DNA of 64,000 nt from Nonomuraea wenchangensis (GCF_900111685.1 NZ_FOHX01000003.1:378960-442959), one strand, 5' to 3'. Positions 19,292 through 28,292 are shown, numbered from the stretch's first letter. Program-made: numbers and translations. Notes: generated by a model from the letters alone, not told the origin.

Positions 19292-19783
19292 TTACCGGTA
19301 GTTCACGAACTGCAATGCGATGTCCAGATCCTTGCCCTTGAGCAGTGAGATGACATCCTGCAGATCATCCTTCTTCTTCGAACTGACCCGCAGCTCCTCA
19401 CCCTGAATCTGGGCCTTGATCCCCTTCGGCCCCTCATCCCGGATCAACTTGGAGATCTTCTTCGCGTTCTCCTGATCGATGCCCTCCTTGAGCCCGATCA
19501 TCATCCGGTACTCCTTGCCGGACAGCTTCGGCTCCCCAGCATCGATGATCTTCAGCGAGAGCCCCCGCTTGACCACCTTGTCCTTGAAGACGTCCAGCGC
19601 CGCGTTGGCCCGCTCCTCACTGTTCGCCTTGATCTCGATGTTGTTCTGCCCGGACCAACTGATGCTCGCCCCGGTGCCCTTGAAGTCGAACCGGTGCCCG
19701 ATCTCCTTGACCGTCTGGTTCAGCGCGTTGTCGACCTCCTGCCGGTCGATCTTGCTGACGATGTCGAACGACGAATCAGCCAC
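19292..19783 (-). CDS. yajQ: YajQ family nucleotide-binding protein
   Basis: 163 residues, the standard length. GTG at 19783 preceded by GAGGGTGG. Begins [20 protein letters not shown] and contains [24 protein letters not shown] and [14 protein letters not shown], all diagnostic. YajQ proteins have two RNP-like ferredoxin folds and bind nucleotides; some bind cyclic-di-GMP. It is the last core gene before the tRNA-Tyr integration site. Confidence 0.95.
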   Translation of the reverse strand: MADSSFDIVSKIDRQEVDNALNQTVKEIGHRFDFKGTGASISWSGQNNIEIKANSEERANAALDVFKDKVVKRGLSLKIIDAGEPKLSGKEYRMMIGLKEGIDQENAKKISKLIRDEGPKGIKAQIQGEELRVSSKKKDDLQDVISLLKGKDLDIALQFVNYR

Positions 19784-20071
19784 AACACCCACCCTCTCAG
19801 CTGCGAAGTCCTCTAAGGATCCGACCACCCGGACGTACCCCTGTGCCCGGCGCACCGACGCGCATGATGCACCTGAGCCTGGACACGCCCGTACACGCGG
19901 ACCCAGCGACCGAGCCTAGCCAGCATCGCCGCCCCATGCAGTCCACCGCCCCCGCCCCACCACCCCGTCCGACGCAACCCGCCGCGAGAACCCGCCCCAG
20001 GACAAACCGGTGTCACGTACACCTCCGAAGTCCGCTATCCTTCTGTGTGTCGCCGCGAGAGCGGAAGACAA

Positions 20072-20156
20072 GGCAGGTTGCCCGAGTGGCCAAAGGGAGC
20101 GGTCTGTAAAACCGTCGGCTCAGCCTACGCAAGTTCGAACCTTGCACCTGCCACCA
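20072..20156 (+). tRNA. tRNA-Tyr (GUA), CCA encoded
   Basis: Acceptor stem GGCAGGT pairs with ACCTGCC at 20146-20152, discriminator A, then CCA. The anticodon stem CGGT/ACCG encloses loop CTGTAAA with anticodon GTA. A long class II variable arm (CGTCGGCTCAGCCTACG region) and a T-arm with GTTCGAACC are present. The 3' part serves as the integration target for the downstream elements. Confidence 0.96.
20104..20154 (+). repeat. att copy 1 (tRNA-Tyr 3' end)
   Basis: 51 bp from the anticodon loop (CTGTAAAACCG) to CCTGCCAC. The same 51 bp recur directly at 35010-35060 (identical), 38764-38814 (one mismatch) and 47126-47176 (one mismatch). This copy completes the functional tRNA and is the outer end of the tandem array. 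Confidence 0.93.
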
Positions 20157-20172
20157 GCCGTAACAGCAGGTC

Positions 20173-20192
20173 AGAGGCCCTTCGGGGCCTCT
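20173..20192 (+). terminator. Hairpin downstream of tRNA-Tyr / att copy 1
   Basis: Perfect 8-bp stem AGAGGCCC/GGGCCTCT with a TTCG tetraloop, followed by TCTGCGTTT. It acts as a likely terminator for the tRNA. The same hairpin, with TTCG or TACG loop, follows att copies 2 and 4, so it moves with the element end. Confidence 0.75.
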
Positions 20193-20392
20193 TCTGCGTT
20201 TCCGGAGTATGCAGCCAGATGCAGCCCTGAGCGGCCGTTTGTCGGCGGTCACGGGATATACGCGGGATGGATCCGGGGACGTTTCCCCAGGTCGCGGCCC
20301 ATGATCCGGAGTATGCGCGGGATGGCGTGGCCCCTGCAACGCCGAAAGGCCCCGGGGAAACCGGAGCCCTTCGAGTGGTGCCGTTCGCGATC

Positions 20393-21772
20393 TCATGCGG
20401 TGAGCACGTCCGCGATCCGCTGGTTGACGATGTCCTCCTGGCCGTCGATGCACTTGGCATAGACCCTGAGCAGGACGTCCACCCCGTGGCCGGCACGGGC
20501 GGCTACCTCTGGAGCCGGTACGCCGCCGTTGAGCCAGAGCGAGACGGCCGCATGCCGCAGGTCGTACGGTCGCCGCGCGAGCGGTGAGGCAACCTGAACC
20601 GGTGTGAGGGCGAGGGTGCGGGCTTCCTGCCAGACCTCGGTGTAGGCCGTCGAGGCGACCACGCCGCCGCGTTCACTGCGGAACAGCCGCCCGTCTGGAG
20701 CTACGCCGAAGTCTTCGATGTGTTGCCGAAGGATCTTCACCAGTTCCGGAGGGATCGGGATCCGGCGGACGTCATCCTCACCCCGATGCTTGAGACCGCG
20801 CAGCTCGTGAGCGTCCCCGGTGTCGGTCCATCGGCGGTTCACCTCGGGTCGTGAGCTGTCGAGGGTGAGCCGTCCCCAGCCGTTCGCCGGGAGGTGGCAG
20901 TCCTGTTCGCGGAGACTGACCGCCTCGCCGGGGCGGAGGGCGGCGAAGTACATGCAGGCGAACATGGCCATCAACCGTCGGCCCCGCCCCTTTCCGTCGC
21001 GCTGGCGCTTGCCCACGTAGGTGAGCGCCACGAGCAGTTCTCTGGCCTGGCCAGGGTTGACCACGACCCGCGGATCCACGGTTTCGGTCGTCTTCGGGGC
21101 CTTCCATTTGATGCGGTGCAGCGGGTTGGACGGCAGCTCTTCCAGTTCCACCGCGTACTCGAAAACGTGGTGAAGGACAGCGCGCTTGCGCCTGATCGTG
21201 TTGGCGCCGGCCTGCTGGCCGTCGAGGCGGAGCGCGAGGGCATCGAGGGCAGGGCGGACGGCTTTGGTCTCGTTGAGGTCTGTCATGTTGAGCGATGCCG
21301 CCTCCAGCCAGCGGACGGCTCGCGCGATGTCGGCAGGCATGGCCGGCCGCTTCCCTTCGGGCAGCAGCACGTAGTGGCGCAGGGCCTTGCGGAGGAGCGC
21401 GGCATCCGGGCGTCCGGCCTTCTCCGTCGTCAGCGCCGGGAGAGCCGTCGCCAGGGCGTCGGACATGCTGTCTCGGCTCTTGGCAGCCGCGTACGGCCAG
21501 CGCGCCTCAACGTACGCCTTCACGAAGTCGAGGACCGTCCGTGCGTCCTTGGCCTTGGTCATCGACTCGGGGAGACCGGTCTCCAGATCGAACGCCTCAC
21601 CGCGTCTCGCGGCCTGCCGTAGGTCGGTCAGGAAGCTCTCGCCGAGGGCCTTGGTCTTGTAGGTCTTGGACTTCTGCCAGCCGCCGACCTTCCAGCGCAC
21701 CTCATAGGAGGGTGACTTGCTGGACTTGTTCCGCCGGATCTCCCAGAACTTCACGTCGTACGAGGTTGTCAT
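20393..21772 (-). CDS. int: Tyrosine recombinase (integrase) of the integrative element
   Basis: 459 residues. Drives site-specific integration and excision at tRNA-Tyr. The C-terminal catalytic domain has Arg 280 in ALRPGEAVSL, the box II segment PYDLRHAAVSLW (Arg 406, with Tyr in place of the first His, common in actinobacterial integrases), GHG at 428-430 and catalytic Tyr 438 (RVYAKC). ATG at 21772 overlaps the xis stop by four bases. Orientation and distance from the tRNA match pSAM2-like elements. Degenerate paralogues lie at 36.0 and 47.9 kb. Confidence 0.95.
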   Translation of the reverse strand: MTTSYDVKFWEIRRNKSSKSPSYEVRWKVGGWQKSKTYKTKALGESFLTDLRQAARRGEAFDLETGLPESMTKAKDARTVLDFVKAYVEARWPYAAAKSRDSMSDALATALPALTTEKAGRPDAALLRKALRHYVLLPEGKRPAMPADIARAVRWLEAASLNMTDLNETKAVRPALDALALRLDGQQAGANTIRRKRAVLHHVFEYAVELEELPSNPLHRIKWKAPKTTETVDPRVVVNPGQARELLVALTYVGKRQRDGKGRGRRLMAMFACMYFAALRPGEAVSLREQDCHLPANGWGRLTLDSSRPEVNRRWTDTGDAHELRGLKHRGEDDVRRIPIPPELVKILRQHIEDFGVAPDGRLFRSERGGVVASTAYTEVWQEARTLALTPVQVASPLARRPYDLRHAAVSLWLNGGVPAPEVAARAGHGVDVLLRVYAKCIDGQEDIVNQRIADVLTA

Positions 21773-21960
21773 GCGGCGCTCCTGAGGGATTCGAGCCAGG
21801 CTTCGAGGTCGCTGCGGTAGATGCGGAGTTCGCCGTTGGGCAGGCGGATGCCCTTGGGTGCTTTGCCGATCTCGCGCCAGCGGTAGAAGGTGCGGCGGGA
21901 GATCCCGCCGAGTTCGTCGAGGACCTGGGCGACGGTGAGAAGTTCGTCCCGTCTGCTCAT
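21769..21960 (-). CDS. xis: Excisionase / MerR-like helix-turn-helix protein
   Basis: 63 residues: LLTVAQVLDELGGISRRTFYRWREIGKAPKGIRLPNGELRIYRSDLEAWL is a winged-HTH of the excisionase/HTH_17 class. It bends DNA at att sites to promote excision. The start overlaps the rep stop and its stop overlaps the int start, so rep-xis-int is translationally coupled. Confidence 0.9.
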   Translation of the reverse strand: MSRRDELLTVAQVLDELGGISRRTFYRWREIGKAPKGIRLPNGELRIYRSDLEAWLESLRSAA

Positions 21961-23570
21961 GCCGCCATCCCGGTGGGCTCAGTTGCCGAAAGATCTTGAC
22001 CGGCTGCTCTGGCCTCCAGCTCTCTGAGGTGGGCTCGCCACCGTTGGCGTTCGGCCACGGTGCGCAGCAGGCGTACGGCGAGGGGAGGCACGTTGGCGTC
22101 GCCGGCCGGGACTGGCCGCCAGATGTAGCGGTGCGGGTCGGTGGGCTCGTCGGCCTGGCCGAGGGCTTCCAGGACCCAGGTACGGCGGTCCTGCCGATGC
22201 TCGGCCAGGGTCTTGTTGGACCACTTGCGCGAGACCAGGACACGGCGCCCGGCGTAGCCGAGGTGATCGGGCTTGTGGGCCTTGCCACGGCACCGGCCAG
22301 GCTGCATGCCGGACTTGGCTCCCTTGGGCTGGACGCCGTAGCGGAGCCAGTTCGGGCAGGTGGGCGAGCAGGGTTCGTAGCGGAGAGCGTCGAGCATGCG
22401 GTCGGCGTGCTCGCGTTGAACCTGGCCGCCGTCGAGGGCGTCGCCGAGGGACTTGGTGAGGTACTTGGACAGGTAGCGGATGCACTGGTCGGCGTCCGGG
22501 GTGCCGGCCAAGACGCCTTGGACATCGACTTGCTCGCCGAAACGGATCACATGCAGTGGTTCGACCTCCTCGTCCAGCGCGTCGAGGGCTTCGTCCCAGG
22601 TGGGCAGAACCTCCCCGGTGGCCGGGTCGAGGTAGCCGCCCTGCTCGTCCCAGACGGGCAGGTGGTCACCGTCGAAGCGCACTTCGTCAGCCTGTGGCCA
22701 CCAGACCTGGTGGTAGGTGGCAGCGGCTATCTGCTTGATCTCCGCGCGCGGAAGGGTGCCGCGAATAGCCATGTGCAGGTGCGGGGCGAGCCGCTTCTGA
22801 GGCTCCACCGAGGCGAAGTACTGCACGTCATAGCCCGCGACCCGGCGCAGGTTCTGCACGAAGCGGTCCACGAGCTTGGAGAAGTGCAGCGCGTCCCGAG
22901 CCGCCCGCCGGTAGTCGTAGGCGTCCGGGTCGACCGGGATGCCGTCACGAACCTTGCCGTACGAGGGCAGGGTGAGCGTCACGAACAGCGACGGCCGGTA
23001 GACCTTCCCGTCCGTGCCGTGGAAGGTGCGTCCCAGGGTGGTGTGAGCCATCTTGCGCTTGGGCAGGTCCGGCGCATCCTGCCGCCGCCGGGTGGAGCGG
23101 GAGCGCTTGGCGGCGGTACGGCCGAGGACGTTGCCGCGCATCCCGGCGGCGTTGATCTCCTCGTCCAGACCGCTGATCAGCTCGTCCAACTCGGAAGTGT
23201 CGTCGCCGGCCTTCTCGGCGGCTTCACGCTGGGCGTGGACGTCGGCGCGGAACTCCACCAGCCAGCGCTGTTCCTCGTCCGGCTCGTTCGGCGTGATGAC
23301 GGGTTCGGCGTCGAGGTGCCAGCCCTCCCGGCACTGAGCCTTACGGAGCTGCTTGTTGCGCTTGGCGCACGGCGGGCACTTGCTGTCGAAGGTGGCCCCG
23401 CACGGGACGTCGATGATCTCCCAAGTGCCGGTGTGGGTGTCGAGGCGCTTGAGCGGGATGGGCCGGATGCAGACGCCGTGCTGCTTGGCGACCTCCAAGA
23501 GCACATCCCGGGCCATCGGCATGGCCTGGCGGACGGCCCGAGGAAGGGCGCGGTCGTGGGCATGAGTCAT
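21957..23570 (-). CDS. repSA: Rolling-circle replication initiator (RepSA-like)
   Basis: 537 residues. Initiator of the excised element, pSAM2 RepSA type. Motif 1 FVTLTLPSYG is at ~196-205, the HUH metal motif HLH at 264-266 (LAPHLHMAIRG) and downstream Tyr-containing YLSKYLTKSLG. Cys clusters (CPPCAKRNKQLRKAQC at 65-80 and CSPTCPNW) could bind zinc. ATG overlaps the stop of the FtsK-like gene. Symbol assigned by family resemblance. Confidence 0.9.
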   Translation of the reverse strand: MTHAHDRALPRAVRQAMPMARDVLLEVAKQHGVCIRPIPLKRLDTHTGTWEIIDVPCGATFDSKCPPCAKRNKQLRKAQCREGWHLDAEPVITPNEPDEEQRWLVEFRADVHAQREAAEKAGDDTSELDELISGLDEEINAAGMRGNVLGRTAAKRSRSTRRRQDAPDLPKRKMAHTTLGRTFHGTDGKVYRPSLFVTLTLPSYGKVRDGIPVDPDAYDYRRAARDALHFSKLVDRFVQNLRRVAGYDVQYFASVEPQKRLAPHLHMAIRGTLPRAEIKQIAAATYHQVWWPQADEVRFDGDHLPVWDEQGGYLDPATGEVLPTWDEALDALDEEVEPLHVIRFGEQVDVQGVLAGTPDADQCIRYLSKYLTKSLGDALDGGQVQREHADRMLDALRYEPCSPTCPNWLRYGVQPKGAKSGMQPGRCRGKAHKPDHLGYAGRRVLVSRKWSNKTLAEHRQDRRTWVLEALGQADEPTDPHRYIWRPVPAGDANVPPLAVRLLRTVAERQRWRAHLRELEARAAGQDLSATEPTGMAA

Positions 23571-24985
23571 GCGGCCTGCCCGTGGTAGGCGACCATGGCG
23601 CGGATGTCGGTGTCGGAGACGTAGGCGGCGCGGACACGGATCGGTTCGGGCGAGGTCTCCAGGCGCATGTAGGCGACGCCCGCGCCCAGCTCGGGCACTG
23701 GTGAGATGTGATCGGCCAGGGCGCCCCGGTCGCGTGCGCCGTCGCCGAGGACCATGTCCACCTGCTCGGACTCGTCCAGCCGCAGGGCGATCTTGTCGGG
23801 GAAGAGGTTGCGGATGTTCATGACCTCCTTGCGCGGGTCCTGAAGTGCGGCCATGACGCCGACGCCGACCGAGCGGCCTTGCGTGGCGAGCGTGGCCAGG
23901 GCGGCGGAGGTTCGCTGCCGGAGCTGACGGTCGGGCTGGTAGGCGGTCAGGAACGCCACCTCGTCGACGATCACCAGGACGAACGGGTCCTCCACGGTGG
24001 GGGAGTGGGAGCGCTGGAGGCCGGCGAAGCGGGTGGCGCGCTTCTGCATGACGCTGACCGCCTCGTCCAGCAGGTCGGCGCACTCGGCCGGGTCGGCGGC
24101 GTACCGGCCTTGGAAGAGCTCTCGCCCGAAGGACAGTTCCATCAGCTTGGGATCGAGCGCCCAGACCTCGCACCGGCCGGCACGCATGGCGGGGAGCAGT
24201 CCGCGGATCGTGTCCCAGAGGAAGGAGCCCTTGCCTGCCCCGGTCGCGCCCGCGATCAGGACGTGAGTGCCGTGCACCTTGAGCCGGAGTGGCTTGCCGT
24301 CCTCCTGCCTGCCGATCTCGACCGGCCCCACGGTTGGTTCGTCGGGGATGGGCAGTGCCGGCATGGGGGCGGCGAGTGGGTCGGTGCGTGGGAAGGTGAT
24401 CAGGAGCCTGCCGCCTTTGAGGAGCGCGATGCGGCAGGAGGCCGCGCCGAAGCCTTGGGCGAGGTTGTCGATGCGGTCGGTCCAGTCCTTGACCGCCTGG
24501 CCGCCGAGCATCCGGACGGTGACCCGGTCGGCCCAGCCGTCACAGGTGACGCGGAGCAGGCGCGGCATGTAGACGTGTCCGTGGACGCGCTTGGCCAGGC
24601 CGGAGACGTCCATGACGGACTGCCAGTGTCGGCGGTAAACCGACATGAGCCGCCACCAGGCCAGCAGTCGCCAGCCGACGAGCCGGGCGAAGGAGCCGGG
24701 CGCGGTGCAGGCCCAGGCGAGCAGGGACAGCACGGCGAAGCCGAGCGTGGATGCCGCGGCGGGCCAGCCATAGACGTTCCAGATGATGCCAAGGGTGACC
24801 GGGATGGCGACCGCGACGGGATGACGCCAGGTGGTGCGGACGAGGGCGGCCAGGAAGCGCCAGCCGTAGACGATGAAGGTGACGAGGGCGGGTGTCTTGA
24901 GCACGGCCGGGCGGAAGACGACGGCCGTGTCGGGCGTGGTGGAGACAAGATTGCGCGCCTCGTCTCCAGGCAGCCGCTTGAACAT
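23567..24985 (-). CDS. FtsK/SpoIIIE-family DNA translocase of the element
   Basis: 472 residues. Two or three N-terminal membrane helices (~30-95), then a RecA-like motor with Walker A GATGAGKG (246-253) and Walker B LVIVDEVAFL (~330), and LATQGRSVGVGVMAALQDPR sensor region. In actinomycete integrative elements such proteins pump double-stranded DNA between cells or act beside Rep. No Spd spreading genes or second Tra protein are seen, so self-transfer cannot be assumed. Confidence 0.9.
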   Translation of the reverse strand: MFKRLPGDEARNLVSTTPDTAVVFRPAVLKTPALVTFIVYGWRFLAALVRTTWRHPVAVAIPVTLGIIWNVYGWPAAASTLGFAVLSLLAWACTAPGSFARLVGWRLLAWWRLMSVYRRHWQSVMDVSGLAKRVHGHVYMPRLLRVTCDGWADRVTVRMLGGQAVKDWTDRIDNLAQGFGAASCRIALLKGGRLLITFPRTDPLAAPMPALPIPDEPTVGPVEIGRQEDGKPLRLKVHGTHVLIAGATGAGKGSFLWDTIRGLLPAMRAGRCEVWALDPKLMELSFGRELFQGRYAADPAECADLLDEAVSVMQKRATRFAGLQRSHSPTVEDPFVLVIVDEVAFLTAYQPDRQLRQRTSAALATLATQGRSVGVGVMAALQDPRKEVMNIRNLFPDKIALRLDESEQVDMVLGDGARDRGALADHISPVPELGAGVAYMRLETSPEPIRVRAAYVSDTDIRAMVAYHGQAA

Positions 24986-25069
24986 AAGCTGGGAACCTCT
25001 CGTGATGTGGAGTCGTGGGAGAACCGAGGGGCCGCCGGAAGTTGCCGCTTCCAGCGGCCCCGCCTCATG

Positions 25070-25387
25070 TCAGACCGCCGGGTCGGTGGCGTCCTTGTCG
25101 TCGGCCGTCTGTTCGGCGTGCAACTGCTCGCAGTCGGCCAGGTAGCGAGCGGCAGCGGTGAAGATCTCGCGAGCGGTGGCCAGATCGGCGTCGGTGACGG
25201 GACCCGCCCCGGTGGTGGAGATGTGCACGTTCGCCTCGTGGGAGCTGAACTCCAGGTACGGGCGCGGGTCGCTGAGCAGCAGTCCGGCACGGACCTTCAG
25301 GTGCGGCGTGTGGAAGGAGACGCCGACCTGCGGCGCGGACTCCGGCCTCATGGACAGGGTCAGGTAGGTGTAGGGGCCGAGCGTCAC
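25070..25387 (-). CDS. Small conserved-type element protein, unknown function
   Basis: 105 residues, GTG start overlapping the stop of the preceding gene. Shares an architecture with its neighbour 25384-25650: a hydrophobic beta-rich N-terminal half, then GPVTDADLATAREIFTAAARYLADCEQL here versus GPVTVEDLEFARQLAREASRFARSLER there. The two are probably diverged duplicates. No recognised domain. Confidence 0.7.
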   Translation of the reverse strand: MTLGPYTYLTLSMRPESAPQVGVSFHTPHLKVRAGLLLSDPRPYLEFSSHEANVHISTTGAGPVTDADLATAREIFTAAARYLADCEQLHAEQTADDKDATDPAV

Positions 25388-25650
25388 GCCGCGACCCCCT
25401 TGCCGTTGGGCAGCCCGTAGAAGCTGCGCTCCAGCGAGCGGGCGAAGCGCGATGCCTCTCGGGCGAGTTGCCGCGCGAACTCCAGGTCCTCCACCGTGAC
25501 CGGCCCACTGGTGGTCACCAGGACGGAGGTGGCGCCGAAGTCGAGCGCCAGAACGGGCTCACGACGTGGGAACGGGTGGTTGAGGGTGCGGGCGGCGTGC
25601 CCGGTGGTCAGCCGGATCACGCTGTTGCGCGGGGTACGGCGTCGGGTCAT
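25384..25650 (-). CDS. Small element protein, paralogue of the next gene
   Basis: 88 residues, ATG at 25650 overlapping the stop of the Pra-like gene. C-terminal helix GPVTVEDLEFARQLAREASRFARSLER parallels the downstream protein. Basic N-terminus (TRRRTPRNSVIR). Function unknown; part of the same minus-strand operon that ends in int. Confidence 0.7.
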   Translation of the reverse strand: MTRRRTPRNSVIRLTTGHAARTLNHPFPRREPVLALDFGATSVLVTTSGPVTVEDLEFARQLAREASRFARSLERSFYGLPNGKGVAA

Positions 25651-26066
25651 CAGGCGGCGTCCTTTCCTGCCTTGGCAGTGGGCTGAGCGGTCGGGCGGGG
25701 TGCGTGCATCTCGCGGACCTTGATTGAGTACGCGAGACGGCTGGCAGCGTTGACGTACGGCGTGACGGACATGCCGTCGAACTCGACCGGCGTGAACGGC
25801 AGCCCCGGCATCGGCTGCGGGGGCACCGGCTGGACCGGCGCGAGGATCTTGACCGCCACCGTCTTCTGGGCGGGCTTGAGGGTCGGGTCACCGTCCATGA
25901 CCGCGACCTGCCAGACCAGCTCACCGGTCTGCTTGTCGCGGGCCTGCACGAACCGGCCGTTGGACGAGGCGTCGAAGTCCTTGACGGGCTCGACCTCGCC
26001 GACGACGTAGCAGCCGTGCGGGAAGACCATGTCGAAGGTGACGGGGATGGGACCTTGCAGAGCCAT
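25650..26066 (-). CDS. pra: Pra-like activator of replication, integration and excision
   Basis: 138 residues. MALQGPIPVTFDMVFPHGCYVVGEVEPVKDF, VQARDKQTGELVWQVAVMDGDP and FTPVEFDGMSVTPYVN match a family I recall being annotated as the plasmid replication, integration and excision activator of pSAM2-type elements. It is first in the minus-strand operon pra-x-x-ftsK-rep-xis-int and lies just downstream of the candidate repressor operators at 26104-26153. Confidence 0.75.
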   Translation of the reverse strand: MALQGPIPVTFDMVFPHGCYVVGEVEPVKDFDASSNGRFVQARDKQTGELVWQVAVMDGDPTLKPAQKTVAVKILAPVQPVPPQPMPGLPFTPVEFDGMSVTPYVNAASRLAYSIKVREMHAPRPTAQPTAKAGKDAA

Positions 26067-26103
26067 AACAGCTTCCTCTCTTGGATGACAGGCACTCGAC
26101 CTA

Positions 26104-26153
26104 TCAAGTAGCTAGACCGTAACCCTCCGTAACTTGCTAGGTCAAGTGGCTAG
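26104..26153. promoter_or_regulatory. Candidate GntR operators and operon promoter
   Basis: Direct repeats TCAAGTAGCTAG (26104-26115) and TCAAGTGGCTAG (26142-26153), 38 bp apart, with a third related AACTTGCTAG (26131-26140). On the minus strand TTGACC at the centre could be a -35 element for pra. In pSAM2 the GntR protein KorSA represses pra; assigning these repeats to the GntR protein at 26682 is inference. Confidence 0.5.
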
Positions 26154-26230
26154 GTAGGAGGTGACGGGCGTGTCACCCATCCGATAGACAGTCGTCGAGG
26201 TCAACCAGCCGGACATTCCAGGAGGCTCTA

Positions 26231-26656
26231 GTGCGAACCATGCGGTTGGTCACAGCCGGGGTCGTGGTGATCCTGCTGGCAGGATTGTTCGTCCTGGCCA
26301 TGAACCCGGTGTGGCGTGATGACGCCCGGCTCCAAGCCTTCTACGAGCGCGTGGTCGCCTACCCGCTCCCACCGAACACCCGAGACATCTTCCCCATGGA
26401 TCGTGATGTGGTCTTCGGGAAGAACCTGGTGGGAGGCGGCGGCTCCTATTGCGACTACCGTGTCCGCCTCACGCTGCAGACAGCACTCACGCCGCAGGAG
26501 ATCCGCCGCCACTACGACCATGCCGCGATCGCTGGAGCCGAGGCGAAAGCAGAAATCTCCTTGTACTTCAGAGAACAGGATCCCGCTGGTGGTCGCAGAG
26601 TCATCCTCGAGGCGTACGACTCCCATGACTGGGACTGGGATTGGCGCTGCTATTGA
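26231..26656 (+). CDS. Single-pass membrane or exported protein, unknown
   Basis: 141 residues from GTG 26231 with GGAGG six bases upstream. One N-terminal hydrophobic segment (LVTAGVVVILLAGLFVLAM), then an extracytoplasmic domain with two Cys (SYCDYRVRL and the C-terminal WRCY). Divergent from pra. No family recognised. Confidence 0.7.
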   Translation: MRTMRLVTAGVVVILLAGLFVLAMNPVWRDDARLQAFYERVVAYPLPPNTRDIFPMDRDVVFGKNLVGGGGSYCDYRVRLTLQTALTPQEIRRHYDHAAIAGAEAKAEISLYFREQDPAGGRRVILEAYDSHDWDWDWRCY

Positions 26657-26681
26657 CGCGCAGCTAGGAGCCCTGGTGGTT

Positions 26682-27416
26682 CTACATGATCGGATAGGCG
26701 TCTTCCAGCTCATGACGATCAGCGGGCAGCAGAACCTCTACGACAGCCAAAGGCCGGCCGGAGGCATCACGCACCGCACCGAAGACCGCCAGGATCGGCA
26801 CGTTCTTCGGCATGCCCAACTGCTTGGCCTCCCCGGCCGAGGGCATGCGCGCGGTGATCTGCTCCACGATGTGATCGAAACGCACGCCCTTGCGCGCATG
26901 AAGATGCTCCCGAAACCCCTGCCGCAACGGCTCCCCGCTGGTCAGATCCGTCCCCTCGGAAAGCTCCAACGGCAACCACAACGCCACCAGCTCGGTCGGC
27001 TCACCCTCACGCACGATCAACCGCCGCCGCACGAACACCTTGCTCTGAGGCTGCACGCCGAGCAGGATGGCGATGCGATTTGGCGCGGCGACGGCACCCA
27101 CTTCGACGATCTCACCCGCCGTGTCGGTCTCCGGCTTGGTCAGGTACGCCTGCCCCGGCCGCTTCTGCTCGATCGACGCCATCGCCGGCCGCCCGCGCAC
27201 GAACCGGCCCTTGCCCTGCTGCGACTCGATCCAGCCCTGCTCGCGCAGCACCCGCAGCGCGGCGACGACAGTAGGACGGGAGACGCTGAACTCCTGAATG
27301 AGCTGGTTCTCGCTCGGGAGGAGCGTGCCCGGTGGGTAGTCTCCCGACTCGATGCGCCTCTGGAGAGTCTGCACAAGCTGCGCATACTTAGGCGGCACGG
27401 ACTCTAGCGACATCAT
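26682..27416 (-). CDS. GntR-family repressor with UTRA domain (KorSA-like)
   Basis: 244 residues; ATG 27416 preceded by GGACGG (27413 is also possible). N-terminal winged HTH (KYAQLVQTLQRRIESGDYPPGTLLPSENQLIQEFSVSRPTVVAALRVL, 9-56), C-terminal ligand-binding UTRA domain (ARMPSAGEAKQLGMPKNVPILAVFGAVRD). In pSAM2-like elements this class keeps the excision/replication operon silent. A truncated relative occurs at 36619. Confidence 0.9.
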   Translation of the reverse strand: MMSLESVPPKYAQLVQTLQRRIESGDYPPGTLLPSENQLIQEFSVSRPTVVAALRVLREQGWIESQQGKGRFVRGRPAMASIEQKRPGQAYLTKPETDTAGEIVEVGAVAAPNRIAILLGVQPQSKVFVRRRLIVREGEPTELVALWLPLELSEGTDLTSGEPLRQGFREHLHARKGVRFDHIVEQITARMPSAGEAKQLGMPKNVPILAVFGAVRDASGRPLAVVEVLLPADRHELEDAYPIM

Positions 27417-27661
27417 GACCGTCCAACAGCCGACAAGTTGTTTTACCAAGTTTGAGCGTATCCGGCTCGCCACTCTCTGTCCATGCGGTTGGCGACACCG
27501 GAGCCGCGAACGCCAGATCCGGCAGGCAGCGCAGCGGCGGCTGGGAAGGTTGCCGCGGTGGCGGTCCCTGCGACTGCCTGCCGGAGAGAGACGCGACGAG
27601 ACACAGCAGCGGCTCCACCCCCCTCCGAGAAGAACCGTGCCTGTCCCGCCGCGCCCCGTCA

Positions 27662-27946
27662 TCACCTGGCGATGTACTCGGCCAGGACGTTCGCCGCACC
27701 CGCCGGATCGTTGGTCGGATGCCGTCGCTCGGCGTTCTGCCAGGAGTAGTAGGCCCCGCCGTACCCGACGAACACCCACACCGGCAGACCCGGCTCCGGC
27801 TTGTGCACCATGAGCGCACTGTTGTTGTCGCGCAGCTCGGCATTGACGCCGAGAGCCACGAGCCGGTCACGCAGCCGGACGAGCATGTCCCCCTCGTCCT
27901 GAGCCTGCATAAAGCCGGCCGCAGCCGCCTGCATGATCGAATTCAT
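27662..27946 (-). CDS. Hypothetical element protein
   Basis: 94 residues, ATG 27946 with GGGAG upstream. Helical N-terminal half (MQAAAAGFMQAQDEGDMLVRLRDRLVALG), beta-rich middle with aromatic cluster VWVFVGYGGAYYSWQNAERRH. Such short proteins recur in actinobacterial elements beside HTH regulators. Function unknown. Overlaps the upstream zinc-ribbon gene by four bases. Confidence 0.75.
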   Translation of the reverse strand: MNSIMQAAAAGFMQAQDEGDMLVRLRDRLVALGVNAELRDNNSALMVHKPEPGLPVWVFVGYGGAYYSWQNAERRHPTNDPAGAANVLAEYIAR

Positions 27947-28128
27947 CTTCCGCTCCCTTCGGCCTGGCCGCCGCCGAGGCAGTCGAGACACTGCCGCTCC
28001 TCACTCGAAAGCTGATCTCCGCTGTCGTCGCCGATGAGGAGCGCACGGCGCGAGTTGCGCAGCTTGATCCCGCGTCCCCGGCAAGTGGGGCAGGGCGACG
28101 TCTTGCATGTCTCGTCTGGCCGGGTCAC
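27943..28128 (-). CDS. Small zinc-ribbon-like protein
   Basis: About 61 residues. CPTCRGRG and CLDCLGGG pairs resemble one DnaJ-type zinc-binding repeat, probably binding one zinc. GTG at 28128 lies eight bases after GAGGAG; a TTG at 28137 is the alternative start. Coupled to the following gene. Confidence 0.7.
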   Translation of the reverse strand: MTRPDETCKTSPCPTCRGRGIKLRNSRRALLIGDDSGDQLSSEERQCLDCLGGGQAEGSGR

Positions 28129-28292
28129 CGTCGCCAATCTCCTCGTTCATCCGGCGTTCCCTGTGGCGGGAGGCCGCGTGACGTACCGTGGTTGATTGAT
28201 GACAAGTCCACCGGCAACCGCGTTCGAGCAGGACCCCTGATCGGCCCCCTTGTTTCCCCTTTCGAGCCCCCAGCCGGGAGGAAGACCCGAAG

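Noticed and set aside
23567..24985. FtsK-like gene as proof of a self-transmissible element
   Set aside because: Spreading genes and a clear transfer locus are not visible, so only a translocase can be claimed.
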